NCBI GenBank assembly: GCA_020201035.1
Contig: JAIVHO010000003.1
Location: 1 to 47,602 of the forward strand
DNA: 47,602 nucleotides
Origin: Bacteroidales bacterium
Lineage (GTDB): Bacteria; Bacteroidota; Bacteroidia; Bacteroidales; VadinHA17
Direction of reading: 5' to 3'
Part shown: positions 24,656 through 33,639 of the stretch, in pieces
Position numbering within the stretch: position 1 is the stretch's first letter
How the letters are laid out: each line of letters opens with the position of its first letter
Translations under genes and position numbers: made by a program
The notes under the pieces: model-generated
Database searches by the model: none
Told to the model about the DNA's origin: nothing
The model's input: the letters and a program-made list of their open reading frames with translations, nothing else

Positions 24656-26041
24656 ATGAAAAGAGTTGAAAAGAAAACCGATATCATTATAATAGGAGGA
24701 GGCCTTACCGGCCTCACCCTGGCACATAACCTCAAAATAAGAGGTGTTGACTTTACTTTGCTTGAGAAAGAAAACAGAACAGGGGGGGTAATTGGCACCA
24801 GGAGTGAAAACGGATTTGTCTATGAAACCGGACCCACCACGGGAGTACTCTCGTCACCCGAACTGGTACAGCTTTTTGATGAACTGGAAGGGAAATGCGA
24901 GGTGGAGAAGGCAGACGAAACATCAAAATACCGGCTTATATGGAAGGGAGGGAAATGGCATGCCCTGCCCTCAGGACTGGCATCAGCAGTCACAACACCC
25001 CTGTTTACCCTGAAGGATAAGTTCAGGATACTGGGCGAGCCATTCAGGAAGCCGGGGAGCGATCCCTATGAGAGCGTGGCATCACTTGTGCGCAGAAGAA
25101 TGGGAGAATCATTTTTGGATTATGCAATTGATCCCTTTATCGGAGGTATATATGCAGGTGACCCATCAACCCTTGTGACCCGCTTTGCCCTTCCAAAACT
25201 GTATAACCTGGAACAGAATTACGGCAGCTTTATAAAGGGCGCAGTGAAAAAGGGCAGGGAGCCGAAAAGCGAGCTGGAGAAGAGGGCTACCAAAGAAGTC
25301 TTTTCTGTAACGGGCGGACTGGGTAACCTTATTGACGCACTTGAAGAGAGTGCAGGCCGGGAAAATATCCTTACCTCATGCCATGATATAGAAGTGATGC
25401 CTGCAGAACACGGATTTGTTGTAACAACAAACCGCAGCGGAGCACATGAACAGTTTAAGGCCGGGATGGTGGTAATAACAACCGGAGCAGGATCATTCAA
25501 CTCCCTGATGCCTTTTGCCGATACCGATATCATAAGCAGTATAACATCACTCCGCTATGCAAAAGTGGTGCAGGCATCTGTTGGTTATCATAACTGGAAG
25601 GGAATAAGCATAAAGGCCTTCGGTGGTCTCTTCCCTTCAAAGGAGTATGATAAACTGCTGGGGATACTGTTCCCCTCTTCAATATTCAGCGGTCGGGCCC
25701 CTGAAGGCGGTGCCCTGCTCTCGGTATTTTCGGGAGGCAGCCGCAACCCGGGAGTGATCTCGCTTGATGACAATGAGATAAAAGAACTGGTGATGAAAGC
25801 AGTCAGGGAGGTGTTGTCAGCCGGTGATGATGAACCCGATCTCTTCAGGATATTCAGGTATGAACATGCCATTCCACAGTATGAAAAGTCGTCGGAAGAA
25901 CGGTTTGAGGCAATTGAACTCATCGAGAAGAGATATCCGGGACTGATAATTGCCGGAAACAGCAGAAACGGAATAGGCATATCAGACCGGGTGGTGCAAG
26001 CCTCAAACATTGCCGAACAGGTGGAAAACTTTTTAAGGTAA
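24656..26041 (+). CDS. hemG: Protoporphyrinogen oxidase (HemY type)
   Basis: An FAD enzyme oxidising protoporphyrinogen IX to protoporphyrin IX. The 461-residue frame starts at the ATG 1 bp after the hemN stop; a longer in-frame upstream extension merely overlaps hemN. The dinucleotide-binding motif IIGGGLTGLTLAHNL is at about 12-26, followed by ENRTGGVIGT and a substrate domain (DPFIGGIYAGDPSTL). The C-terminal FAD segment is GNSRNGIGISDRVVQAS. HemY-type enzymes classically use oxygen, whereas the partner HemN does not need it; another electron acceptor may serve here. Also called hemY. The next gene, hemH, begins 4 bp after the stop. Confidence 0.92.
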   Translation: MKRVEKKTDIIIIGGGLTGLTLAHNLKIRGVDFTLLEKENRTGGVIGTRSENGFVYETGPTTGVLSSPELVQLFDELEGKCEVEKADETSKYRLIWKGGKWHALPSGLASAVTTPLFTLKDKFRILGEPFRKPGSDPYESVASLVRRRMGESFLDYAIDPFIGGIYAGDPSTLVTRFALPKLYNLEQNYGSFIKGAVKKGREPKSELEKRATKEVFSVTGGLGNLIDALEESAGRENILTSCHDIEVMPAEHGFVVTTNRSGAHEQFKAGMVVITTGAGSFNSLMPFADTDIISSITSLRYAKVVQASVGYHNWKGISIKAFGGLFPSKEYDKLLGILFPSSIFSGRAPEGGALLSVFSGGSRNPGVISLDDNEIKELVMKAVREVLSAGDDEPDLFRIFRYEHAIPQYEKSSEERFEAIELIEKRYPGLIIAGNSRNGIGISDRVVQASNIAEQVENFLR

Positions 26042-26045
26042 GGAG

Positions 26046-27077
26046 ATGAAGTCAAAAAGCGCAGTTGTACTGGTAAACGTAGGCACTCCCGATAACCCGG
26101 GAGTGCCGGCGGTGCGCCGTTACCTGCGGGAGTTTCTTGGTGATCACAGGGTTATTGACCTTCCGTGGGCATCAAGGAAGATACTGGTAAACCTGATTAT
26201 AGTGCCATTCAGGGCCCCCCGGTCGGCTGCTCTATACCGGAAGCTCTGGACCGAAAAAGGTTCACCGCTCCTTGTAATACAGGAGTCGCTCCGCTTAAGG
26301 CTTGCAGCCTCCCTGAACGGGTCTGCAGATGTATATAGTGCCATGAGGTACGGATCACCATCCCTTTATGATATCCTCGGTGACATTTCCATCAAAAAGT
26401 ACGGGAGAGTAATAGTGGTTCCTCTGTATCCGCAGTACGCCTCCTCCACTACCGGATCAGTAGAGGATGTGGTGGAAGGTTTTATTCGCCGTCAGAACAG
26501 CAAAATGGAAGTGGTAACTGCCTCTCCCTTTTATAATCACCCGGGCTTTATTGACTCGTTTGCCGTAAGAATGGAGGCATCGGACTACAGGGATTATGAC
26601 CATATCCTCTTCTCATATCATGGATTGCCTCTCAGCCACCTGCGCAAAATTCATCCTGCAGTTGATCCTCTGCAATGCGAATGTGAGCGAAGAATGCCGG
26701 AGCACGGGCTCAATTGTTACAGGGCACAGTGCTATGAGACAACCCGTTTGCTGGAACAACGGCTAAACCTCAAAAGTGACCAATACTCAGTGGCATTTCA
26801 GTCGAGACTCACCCGCAACTGGCTTACTCCATTTGCTGATGAGACCGTTAAAAAACTGGCAGGTGACGGGGTAAAAAGATTACTGGTGGTGGCTCCCTCC
26901 TTTGTGGCAGATTGCCTTGAGACTATTATAGAGATAGGAGAAGAGTACCGCGATATGTTTATCGCTTCAGGCGGTGAGGAGCTTACCCTTGTACCCGGAC
27001 TGAACGACTCCGACAGGTGGGTTGAAGCGCTAGCCGGGATTGCGATGGATAGTCTGGGTGCTGCTGAAAAAACGTAG
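26046..27077 (+). CDS. hemH: Ferrochelatase
   Basis: It inserts ferrous iron into protoporphyrin IX, the last step of the protoporphyrin-dependent route. At 343 residues it carries the family start VVLVNVGTPDNP and the catalytic His192 in FSYHGLP. The conserved acidic segment is DCLETIIEIGEE (about 289-300). Four cysteines lie between the two lobes at 211, 213, 224 and 229 (the last two in CYRAQC). Internal cysteines ligate a [2Fe-2S] cluster in some bacterial ferrochelatases, so one is possible here. It is the last gene of the operon. The early heme genes (hemA, L, B, C, D, E) are not in the window. Confidence 0.96.
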   Translation: MKSKSAVVLVNVGTPDNPGVPAVRRYLREFLGDHRVIDLPWASRKILVNLIIVPFRAPRSAALYRKLWTEKGSPLLVIQESLRLRLAASLNGSADVYSAMRYGSPSLYDILGDISIKKYGRVIVVPLYPQYASSTTGSVEDVVEGFIRRQNSKMEVVTASPFYNHPGFIDSFAVRMEASDYRDYDHILFSYHGLPLSHLRKIHPAVDPLQCECERRMPEHGLNCYRAQCYETTRLLEQRLNLKSDQYSVAFQSRLTRNWLTPFADETVKKLAGDGVKRLLVVAPSFVADCLETIIEIGEEYRDMFIASGGEELTLVPGLNDSDRWVEALAGIAMDSLGAAEKT

Positions 27078-27084
27078 GTGAAGG

Positions 27085-27241
27085 CTACCGGACTAAAAGA
27101 GCCGATCAGGTCTATCCGGAAAATCGTATCGGACCGACTAAAAGAGTGTTGCGACTTAAAAGCAGTATCAGTGATGCCGGGGTGGTAGTTTGATCAGGTC
27201 TACCCGGAAAATCGTATCGGACCGACTAAAAGAGTGTTGCG
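27085..27241 (+). repeat. Duplicated 3' end of the SpoIIE phosphatase gene (88-bp period)
   Basis: A 50-bp segment at 27104-27153 recurs at 27192-27241 with one mismatch; a short third piece (GGACTAAAAGAG) starts near 27090. The second copy contains the last four codons and the stop of the phosphatase gene on the minus strand. The first copy is therefore a duplicate of that gene end placed downstream of it. It lies between the convergent hemH and phosphatase genes. Confidence 0.93.
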
Positions 27242-28455
27242 GCCAGAATAGAAACATCATCAAACAGGTAGGGGTTATTATCAGGAATACCGAGTTCATC
27301 GATCAGGGAGGTGATATTAACGTTAATAGCTTCATTATTGGCTATATGCCTGCAGATCGCTTCTGTCCCTATATCATTGCCGTGCCTGTCCTTTAACTCC
27401 GATAATCCGTCCGTATAAAGAACAATCTTGGACATGTTGGCAATTATTATCTCACTTTTTGATACCGATGGCATCTCATCAAGCATGCCTATGCCCACGC
27501 ATGAGGGATCAAGATGAAAAAACTTCCCTGTCACCGTATCATAGAGAACAGGAGAATTATGCGCTGCATTGATATATTCGAGTATCCGTTTGTCCGGGTG
27601 GTATCGCGCAACAAAAAGGGTTATGAATTTTTCTCCGGAGGCATTCTTTATCACTACATCATTAAGACTCCTGACAAGAGTCTTTAGCTCTGTACCCGAT
27701 GAAAGGAGTGCCCTGAAACTGGCCTGAAAATTTGACATCAGAAGTGCGGCTGAAATTCCCTTTCCGGAAACATCGGCTATGCATATTACCGTTGACCCGT
27801 CATCCAGCTCAATACAGTCATAATAATCGCCGCCAACATCATAATGAGGATGGTAGAAGCCAGTGACCATAATATTCTTGTTGTGCGGAAGCAACTCGTT
27901 GTCAGGAATAAGCAGTGATTGCATCTTCGCAGCAAGCTCCATCTCCTTTTTAAATGTCTCCTGCTTGATTGTCTCCTCAAGCAGCCTGATGTTTTCTATG
28001 GCAACTATAATAATATTGGAGATGGTCTGTACAAAGTGCAGGTGCTTGAGGATGGGGCTCATCAGCTCACCCTCCTCCTCAATATCCCCGATAAGTACAT
28101 ATGCCAGTGGCTGGTTATTATTGTGGACAGGAATTATTATATCAACCTCCGGGAATGGTCTCTCCTCCTCTGCAGTGAAAATCTTGGTTTCGGAGTATGG
28201 TACAAGGTCTGTTTCTGGGTCAACACGGGTTTCAAGCCTGCTGGTGAATCCCGCATTCAGAAGAGGTTCCCAGTTTTGGGAATGCATATATATCAGTATT
28301 TTGCCAATTCCGAGACTTGAGCAGAGTATATCTTCATACTTGCTTAGTAGCTCCTCTGCATTGGCATTGGCATTAATTGACCGGGTAATGTCAAGGAGTG
28401 AGTCCAGCTTATATCTGGACATCAGAAGGCGGCTTCTTGCTCTTTTACTCTCCAT
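27226..28455 (-). CDS. GAF-SpoIIE (RsbU-like) serine phosphatase
   Basis: A 409-residue cytoplasmic PP2C-type phosphatase of the kind that controls partner-switching anti-sigma pathways. The N-terminal GAF-like sensor spans about 30-165, an amphipathic linker 165-190 (EMELAAKMQSLLIPD), and the SpoIIE domain follows to the C-terminus. Metal-binding motifs are visible as DVGGDYYD, IADVSGKGISAALLM and VLYTDGLSE. The ligand of the GAF domain is unknown, and no anti-sigma or STAS partner lies nearby. It starts 9 bp after efp. The last codons lie in a 50-bp duplicated segment. Confidence 0.9.
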   Translation of the reverse strand: MESKRARSRLLMSRYKLDSLLDITRSINANANAEELLSKYEDILCSSLGIGKILIYMHSQNWEPLLNAGFTSRLETRVDPETDLVPYSETKIFTAEEERPFPEVDIIIPVHNNNQPLAYVLIGDIEEEGELMSPILKHLHFVQTISNIIIVAIENIRLLEETIKQETFKKEMELAAKMQSLLIPDNELLPHNKNIMVTGFYHPHYDVGGDYYDCIELDDGSTVICIADVSGKGISAALLMSNFQASFRALLSSGTELKTLVRSLNDVVIKNASGEKFITLFVARYHPDKRILEYINAAHNSPVLYDTVTGKFFHLDPSCVGIGMLDEMPSVSKSEIIIANMSKIVLYTDGLSELKDRHGNDIGTEAICRHIANNEAINVNITSLIDELGIPDNNPYLFDDVSILAATLF

Positions 28456-28464
28456 CAGACCCCT

Positions 28465-29028
28465 CTATTTAACCCTCTCCACGTAACTTTTATCCCTTGT
28501 ATCAACCTTTATCTTTTCTCCGGCCTCGATAAAAAGGGGAACCATAATAGTTGCTCCTGTTTCTATGGTGGCTGGCTTAAGGGTATTGGTTGCGGTATCA
28601 CCCCTCAGGCCGGGTTCGGTGTAGGTAACCTCCATAACCACAAACTGCGGGATATCAACACCCAGTATAATCTCATTGTCGGCGTGCACCACTACCTCAA
28701 CCTGATCTCCCTCTTTCAGGAATTCATGGTTGTCAATAAGTGATTCCTGAACAGTAATCTGTTCATAGTTTTCCGTATGCATAAGTACAAAACCCATCTC
28801 CTCCCTGTAGAGGTACTGGAAGGGACGACGTTCAACTCGGGCAACGTTTACCTTAACGCCCGCATTAAAGGTATTGTCTAAAACTTTACCGGTTTTGATG
28901 CTCTTTAGCTTTGTCCGTACAAAGGCAGCACCTTTACCGGGTTTAACATGCTGGAACTGTACAATTGTATAAAGATCATTGTTATACTCAATAACAAGGC
29001 CGTTCCTGAAATCTGCGGTAGTCGCCAT
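28465..29028 (-). CDS. efp: Elongation factor P
   Basis: It binds the ribosome E/P sites and relieves stalling at proline runs. At 187 residues it has all three beta-barrel domains. The tip loop reads [14 protein letters not shown], with Lys32 in the position modified in other bacteria (Lys34 in E. coli). No epmA/epmB or other modifying enzyme is in the window. It starts at the ATG 29028 and is followed after 9 bp by the phosphatase gene, so the two are probably co-transcribed. The 176-bp region upstream is filled by a 23-bp repeat array. Confidence 0.97.
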   Translation of the reverse strand: MATTADFRNGLVIEYNNDLYTIVQFQHVKPGKGAAFVRTKLKSIKTGKVLDNTFNAGVKVNVARVERRPFQYLYREEMGFVLMHTENYEQITVQESLIDNHEFLKEGDQVEVVVHADNEIILGVDIPQFVVMEVTYTEPGLRGDTATNTLKPATIETGATIMVPLFIEAGEKIKVDTRDKSYVERVK

Positions 29029-29059
29029 AATGTGTCTCTTTATTCTCTAAGTATGGTTT

Positions 29060-29196
29060 ATAAATACCTCTGTTTGGTGTGTAAAATGCTTCTGTTCGTT
29101 TTTAAAAAATGCTTCTGTTCGGTTTTTAAAAATGCCACTGTTTGTTTTGTAAAATGCTTCTGTTCGTTTTGTAAAAATACCACTGTTCGTTTTTAA
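29060..29196 (+). repeat. 22-24-bp tandem array upstream of efp (about six units)
   Basis: Units resemble TAAAATGCTTCTGTTCGTTT, with a subset carrying ACTGTTCG or TCTGTTTGG. The array ends 8 bp from the stop codon of the DUF3108 gene (minus strand) and occupies the whole leader/promoter region of efp. Confidence 0.9.
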
Positions 29197-29204
29197 TGAA
29201 AAAG

Positions 29205-29984
29205 TCATCGTGAAAAATTAAGGGGCCATGCAAGACCTTCATACTTTTCAATATCCACTGTAACTTTGCCAACAAAGATATCAAAACGTATCTTAATGGG
29301 TAAATAATTTTTATCATTGGAAAACCATATTGTCATATCCTCTTCGGTCTTGAAAACACGGCCTACCTCCGTGACCGGATTGAATTTAAGGCACTCAATT
29401 TTACCGAACGGGGTTCGTACGGTCTCATAGCCCTTGAAACGGAGTCGGATTGGATATAGCTCATCCGTAAACCAGGTCATTATTGTTATTACCTCACCCT
29501 CCTTCAGCTGGTAGCCTGAGGCAAGGTAATTCTCCCGCAAATGGTAGAAGCAGGAGATTATATCCCAGATGGGGTTTGGAGTAATATGGGTGCCTGTAAG
29601 CTGGCTGTGAACAAGGGCTGAATCGGGTCGGGCATAGTGGTCAAAAACAAGCTCATTATACTTCCTGTAGCGTGATTCACTTATGTCCCTTATGGCCTTA
29701 ACCGGCAGTAAGGTAGTCGGATCAAAATAGCTGTGGTAATAGTCGCGTACCTTGTAAATAACATCAGCTATCCCGGTAGTTTTTCCTGTAAGAACTCCGT
29801 AAATCACATCTTTACCGAAAATTGTATCCTCCCGAAGTTCAAGGGAAGCCACTCCGCCGCTGAGTATCCCGTAGTGTATATAGTAGCTTGCCTTTTCACC
29901 CGCGCGGAATGATTTATACTCCTGGGAGTGACCCATGTGTGCCAGGGAAACCAGAATTATCGATATAATTATTGACCGTTTCAT
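29205..29984 (-). CDS. DUF3108 secreted protein
   Basis: A 259-residue exported protein of unknown function. The ATG at 29984 gives a good signal peptide (MKRSIIISIILVSLAHMGHS); the longer upstream frame has none. The DUF3108 hallmark YKSFRAGEKASYYIHYGILSG follows, then a lipid-carrier-like beta fold (SYFDPTTLLPVKAIRD, GKIECLKFNPV). Members are predicted periplasmic or outer-membrane-associated. It lies on the same strand as, but 275 bp from, tsaB. The intervening region holds several GC-rich hairpins. Confidence 0.82.
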   Translation of the reverse strand: MKRSIIISIILVSLAHMGHSQEYKSFRAGEKASYYIHYGILSGGVASLELREDTIFGKDVIYGVLTGKTTGIADVIYKVRDYYHSYFDPTTLLPVKAIRDISESRYRKYNELVFDHYARPDSALVHSQLTGTHITPNPIWDIISCFYHLRENYLASGYQLKEGEVITIMTWFTDELYPIRLRFKGYETVRTPFGKIECLKFNPVTEVGRVFKTEEDMTIWFSNDKNYLPIKIRFDIFVGKVTVDIEKYEGLAWPLNFSR

Positions 29985-30084
29985 CCGTTCAAATTTTTTT
30001 ATTTTACTCTGAATGAAGAAAATAAAAATTTTCCTCACTCTGTAACCGCTTCGCTCTCCCATTAACTTTTTTAATCCACCTTCG

Positions 30085-30165
30085 CGTTCCGCTTCGGCGG
30101 ACGAGAGGGTGTGGTTAAATTCCCCGGGGCATGCCCCGGAAAGAAGGGTCCAGGGCTTGCCCTGG
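30085..30165. repeat. Cluster of three GC-rich palindromes between tsaB and DUF3108
   Basis: Hairpin 1 at 30085-30103 has a CCGC/GCGG stem closed by a TTCG tetraloop. At 30124-30139 is a perfect 16-bp palindrome, CCGGGGCATGCCCCGG. At 30150-30165 CCAGGGC and GCCCTGG pair around TT. The GC content is far above the AT-rich flanks. It may serve as the tsaB operon terminator region, or be a REP-like interspersed element; only one copy is in this window. Confidence 0.8.
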
Positions 30166-30259
30166 GGTATAATACCATTTATTCATTTCCTTTTGTGAAA
30201 TTTTGATTAAAAAAGTTAATGTTCGTTTCATAAATTGAAGCTTGCAAAGGATATGCCAC

Positions 30260-30964
30260 TTATTTAACGGGATTACTGTCAGGCAGATTTTTACGCGGGA
30301 TGGTGGCAACGAAATCCTTGAGATAGAAGGGCTCACAGTATGCAGTGTCAGCAAACTCTTTACTTTCCAGGGCCCTGAAAGAGGGGATAATCATTGAGGA
30401 TGCAGTAAGGGAATATCCGGGGATAAAGAGAGCATTGGGATGGCTGATTGCATCCATGCACTTATCGGCACCATTACCAAAGAAGAGAATTCTGTTACTC
30501 TCCAGCAACTCACTAAAAATCCCGGGCTCCACTATTCTGGCCACTGTATCAGTGTGCAGCCTCCCGTCATTACTGTAAATTGCCATATAGACCTCCATCC
30601 TGCGGGCATCAATCATAGGACAGACAAGATCTGCTTTCAGGGCCTTTGCCCTTGCTGAGACCCCGTGGAACATTGATTCCAGGGTGTTGATCGCAATCAG
30701 CGGGATGGCCGCCCCGTAGGCAATGCCCTTGGCAACGGAAACCCCTATGCGCAGACCGGTATATGATCCTGGTCCCATACTTACCGCTACACCGTCAAGG
30801 TCAGCGGCTCCTATTCCCTTCTCCTCAAACAATTCCTCTATAAAGATCGTTAACCTGGAGGCATGACTCTTATCCTCGAAGCTCTCCCTCAGGATTATCT
30901 CCCCCTCCTGTGAGCAGATTGCTGCCGAGCAGACGGTGGTTGCCGTTTCAATGCAAAGGATCAT
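30260..30964 (-). CDS. tsaB: tRNA threonylcarbamoyladenosine biosynthesis protein TsaB
   Basis: The ASKHA-fold partner of TsaD in making the t6A37 modification of ANN-decoding tRNAs. At 234 residues it has the start ILCIETATTVCSAAI, the motif GPGSYTGLRIG at about 68-78, and the KGIAYGAAIPLIAINTLE region. The C-terminal third is more variable, as usual. It starts 10 bp after the HlyD adaptor gene in a run with TolC and HlyD. tsaD, tsaC and tsaE are not nearby. Also named yeaZ. Confidence 0.94.
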   Translation of the reverse strand: MILCIETATTVCSAAICSQEGEIILRESFEDKSHASRLTIFIEELFEEKGIGAADLDGVAVSMGPGSYTGLRIGVSVAKGIAYGAAIPLIAINTLESMFHGVSARAKALKADLVCPMIDARRMEVYMAIYSNDGRLHTDTVARIVEPGIFSELLESNRILFFGNGADKCMDAISHPNALFIPGYSLTASSMIIPSFRALESKEFADTAYCEPFYLKDFVATIPRKNLPDSNPVK

Positions 30965-30973
30965 AACCCAATT

Positions 30974-32227
30974 TTATTTTTTAATGTCAAAGAGATCCTT
31001 CTTTTCAACTATCTCAATCAGTGTGCTGTCAGAAAGTCTCTTGCTTATAGCAGTGTAGGGAGCGGATATAACATCATCGCCCGGTTCAATACCTGAAAGA
31101 ATTTCTATATAGTTGTTGTCCTGAATACCGGTTTTGACATCCCTTGCCAGTGCATATGTTCCGTCAGTAATAAACACCAGTGTTCTTATCACCTCCTCTG
31201 ACAATGTGGTTATAATATCAGAGGTGTCAGCACGGGTGGTAACCGCCTGAATAGGAATTGTGGTAATATTATTCCGCTTATCGGTCATAATATCAGCCGT
31301 GGCTGACATGCCTGGCCTGAAGGGGTTGCCCGATTCAAGGTGGCTATAGCTTTCAGGAAGGATCAGTATCTTGACATCAAATGTTGTTACCTGGTCTGCA
31401 GACATTCCCGTTGATATCGCCGAATTGGCAATCTCGGTTACCACCCCCCTGAAATCCTGGTCAAGCCATGCATCAACCTCAATAATTGCTGTATCACCGC
31501 TTTGAACCTTAATAATATCATTCTCGTTCACACTTGCCATTACCTCCATCCGTGTAAGATCGGCAATCCTGAGCACCTCTGTTCCTGTCATCATTTCCGT
31601 CCCCACAACTCTCTCTCCCTGTTCAACGAGGAGGGTTGAAACAGTTCCGCTCATAGGGGCATATACTGTTGTTTTGGTAAGCTGTTCGCTGGCCTCTTTC
31701 AGTGAGGCTTCAGCGCTGCGTACAGAAAAGCGTGCCGCCTCAACCTCGGCAGATGCGACCTTGAAGCTTGCCTCCGATTGCTCATATTCAGATTCTGAGA
31801 TTGCTTTTTCATCAAAAAGCTGCCTGGTTCTTTTAAAAGCCAGTTCGGCCTGCAGATTCTGGGCTTCTGCCTGTGTAAGTCTGGCGCGCGCCGATTCAAG
31901 GGCGGCCCCTGCACGGTCCCGCATTGAGATATAGGTGTCTGGTTTGATCTTAAAGAGCAGGTCACCCTGTTCAACAAAATTGCCTTCCCGGACGTTAAGC
32001 TGTACTATCTCACCTGATACATCAGGGCTGATTTTAACCTCTTTTTCCGGTTGTATCTTTCCGTTGGCAGTTATGGTTTCAATAATAGACCTTGGCTCAG
32101 CCTTTTCAATGGCTACCTTGATGGTTACCGCTTTGCCAAACCATCCCTGCTTTTTGCCTATTACTGCAAGTATCAGGAGCAGCACGGTTAACGCTGCAAT
32201 TATCTTAAGCAATTTGTCCGATTTCAT
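30974..32227 (-). CDS. HlyD/MacA-type periplasmic adaptor of an efflux system
   Basis: A 417-residue membrane-fusion protein. An N-terminal membrane anchor lies at about 7-23 (IIAALTVLLLILAVIG), then a lipoyl half-motif (GEIVQLNVREGNFVEQGDLL), an alpha-helical hairpin (about 95-185, rich in Ala/Glu) and the second lipoyl half (APMSGTVSTLLVEQGERV). A beta-barrel and a membrane-proximal domain complete it. It bridges an inner-membrane pump and TolC. Upstream by 35 bp is a TolC gene; downstream is tsaB rather than a pump gene, so the cognate ABC or RND permease must be elsewhere. Confidence 0.9.
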   Translation of the reverse strand: MKSDKLLKIIAALTVLLLILAVIGKKQGWFGKAVTIKVAIEKAEPRSIIETITANGKIQPEKEVKISPDVSGEIVQLNVREGNFVEQGDLLFKIKPDTYISMRDRAGAALESARARLTQAEAQNLQAELAFKRTRQLFDEKAISESEYEQSEASFKVASAEVEAARFSVRSAEASLKEASEQLTKTTVYAPMSGTVSTLLVEQGERVVGTEMMTGTEVLRIADLTRMEVMASVNENDIIKVQSGDTAIIEVDAWLDQDFRGVVTEIANSAISTGMSADQVTTFDVKILILPESYSHLESGNPFRPGMSATADIMTDKRNNITTIPIQAVTTRADTSDIITTLSEEVIRTLVFITDGTYALARDVKTGIQDNNYIEILSGIEPGDDVISAPYTAISKRLSDSTLIEIVEKKDLFDIKK

Positions 32228-32262
32228 GGTATTCCTGTTCAGGTAAAGTTTTATTTGGTTTT

Positions 32263-33639
32263 TCAGATATCGAGAGTAAGAGGTAATCCTCTGTAAAAAT
32301 CAAGCACCTTGATGCGGAAGAGAAACCTGTACTTCGATTGTGCCAGTTCTGACTGGGCATTAAGCAGATCTGTTTTGGCACTGTTATACTCAACAGTGGT
32401 AACCATTCCCACATTTAGTTTTTGCTCGGTATAGCGAAAGGCCTCTTCCATTGCTGCCACTGCTTTCTGGCTGGCAAGGTATGACTTAAGACTTCCCTCA
32501 GCATCCGCAATAGCCTGCTGAATATTTTTGTACAGATCCTTGCGCACCGATTCCAGATTGTAGCGGTTCGATTCAATAGCAAGGTTGCTGTTCTTTATTG
32601 AAGTGTTCACCTGCCAGCCGTTGAAGATCGGGATGCTCAGGTTAAGACTGATGCCGTAATTGATATTGTCATTAAGCTGCTCGGAGAACGGATAATCCCC
32701 ATAGGTAACACCCTCGATGGGATCAACTGCCAGAATCTTTCTCCTGATATCTGAATAGCCTGTGCTGAATGTGGAGTTGAGCGAAAGCCGGGGACTGCGC
32801 GCCCCCCTGGCTATCAGCAGATCATGTCTGGCGGTCTCCATCCTTAGCTTTGCGCTTTCAATCTCCGGCCTGCTGTCAAGGGCCTCTGAGTATACCTGCT
32901 GCAGGCTGGCTTCCACTACCGGATTAGCCGAAATATCATATTCCGGAATAACTATATCAAATCCTTCTGCCGATTCAAGTTCCAGAAGCTGCGTCAGGGT
33001 GAGCATTGAGATATCCAGCTGGTTGATGTTATTTATCAGTTGTACCTCCTCACGTGACGCCTGTGCTTCTATGTCAAGAAGTGTGCCCATGGCCAGACTG
33101 CCGGCATCTACCATCTTGCGTGTTTTCTCAATCTGTTCCCTGGTAATTGAAAGCTGATTTTCCGTTACCGTTACCAGTTCTCTGTTAAGCAGTATCTGAA
33201 GATAGGAGAGGGCTACATTAAGGGCTATGCTCTCCTTCATCGCCTCAAGGTCACTTAAACTGGCTTCCAGATTGTACCTGTTACGCCTGATCTGGTTAAC
33301 CTGCTGCAATCCGTTAAAGAGCGTGACACCGGCTGAACCATAAAAGGAAGCCGATATAACATTTTCATTATCAGTAAACTGGTAGGTAGTTTCATCCAGG
33401 GCCCTTCCAAAGGAGTAGTTGTTTGATCCCTGTGCATTAACCGACGGAAGAACATTCAGCCGGCTCTGCAGAAGAGCATTCTCTCCATACCTTACCTGTA
33501 TCTCCTGCTGTTTTACCTGTATATTGTTTTCAATGGCATGCCGGATGCACTCTTCAAGGGTCCATCTCTTTTCCTGTGAATTAACTACAGGAGTTGCCAG
33601 GGCAAATATTACTATAAGTGTTATCAGGTGACGTATCAT
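32263..33639 (-). CDS. TolC-family outer-membrane efflux protein
   Basis: A 458-residue trimeric outer-membrane channel protein. A signal peptide lies at about 1-21 (ending VVNSQ), followed by two OEP repeats. Each is rich in long helices (QSRLNVLPSVNAQGSNNYSF; ARHDLLIARGARSPRLSLNS). The last helices include VTTVEYNSAKTDLLNAQSEL. It is the first gene of a minus-strand run with the HlyD adaptor and tsaB, divergent from fbaA. A weak promoter candidate (TATCTTCG on the minus strand) lies about 30 bp upstream. Confidence 0.91.
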   Translation of the reverse strand: MIRHLITLIVIFALATPVVNSQEKRWTLEECIRHAIENNIQVKQQEIQVRYGENALLQSRLNVLPSVNAQGSNNYSFGRALDETTYQFTDNENVISASFYGSAGVTLFNGLQQVNQIRRNRYNLEASLSDLEAMKESIALNVALSYLQILLNRELVTVTENQLSITREQIEKTRKMVDAGSLAMGTLLDIEAQASREEVQLINNINQLDISMLTLTQLLELESAEGFDIVIPEYDISANPVVEASLQQVYSEALDSRPEIESAKLRMETARHDLLIARGARSPRLSLNSTFSTGYSDIRRKILAVDPIEGVTYGDYPFSEQLNDNINYGISLNLSIPIFNGWQVNTSIKNSNLAIESNRYNLESVRKDLYKNIQQAIADAEGSLKSYLASQKAVAAMEEAFRYTEQKLNVGMVTTVEYNSAKTDLLNAQSELAQSKYRFLFRIKVLDFYRGLPLTLDI

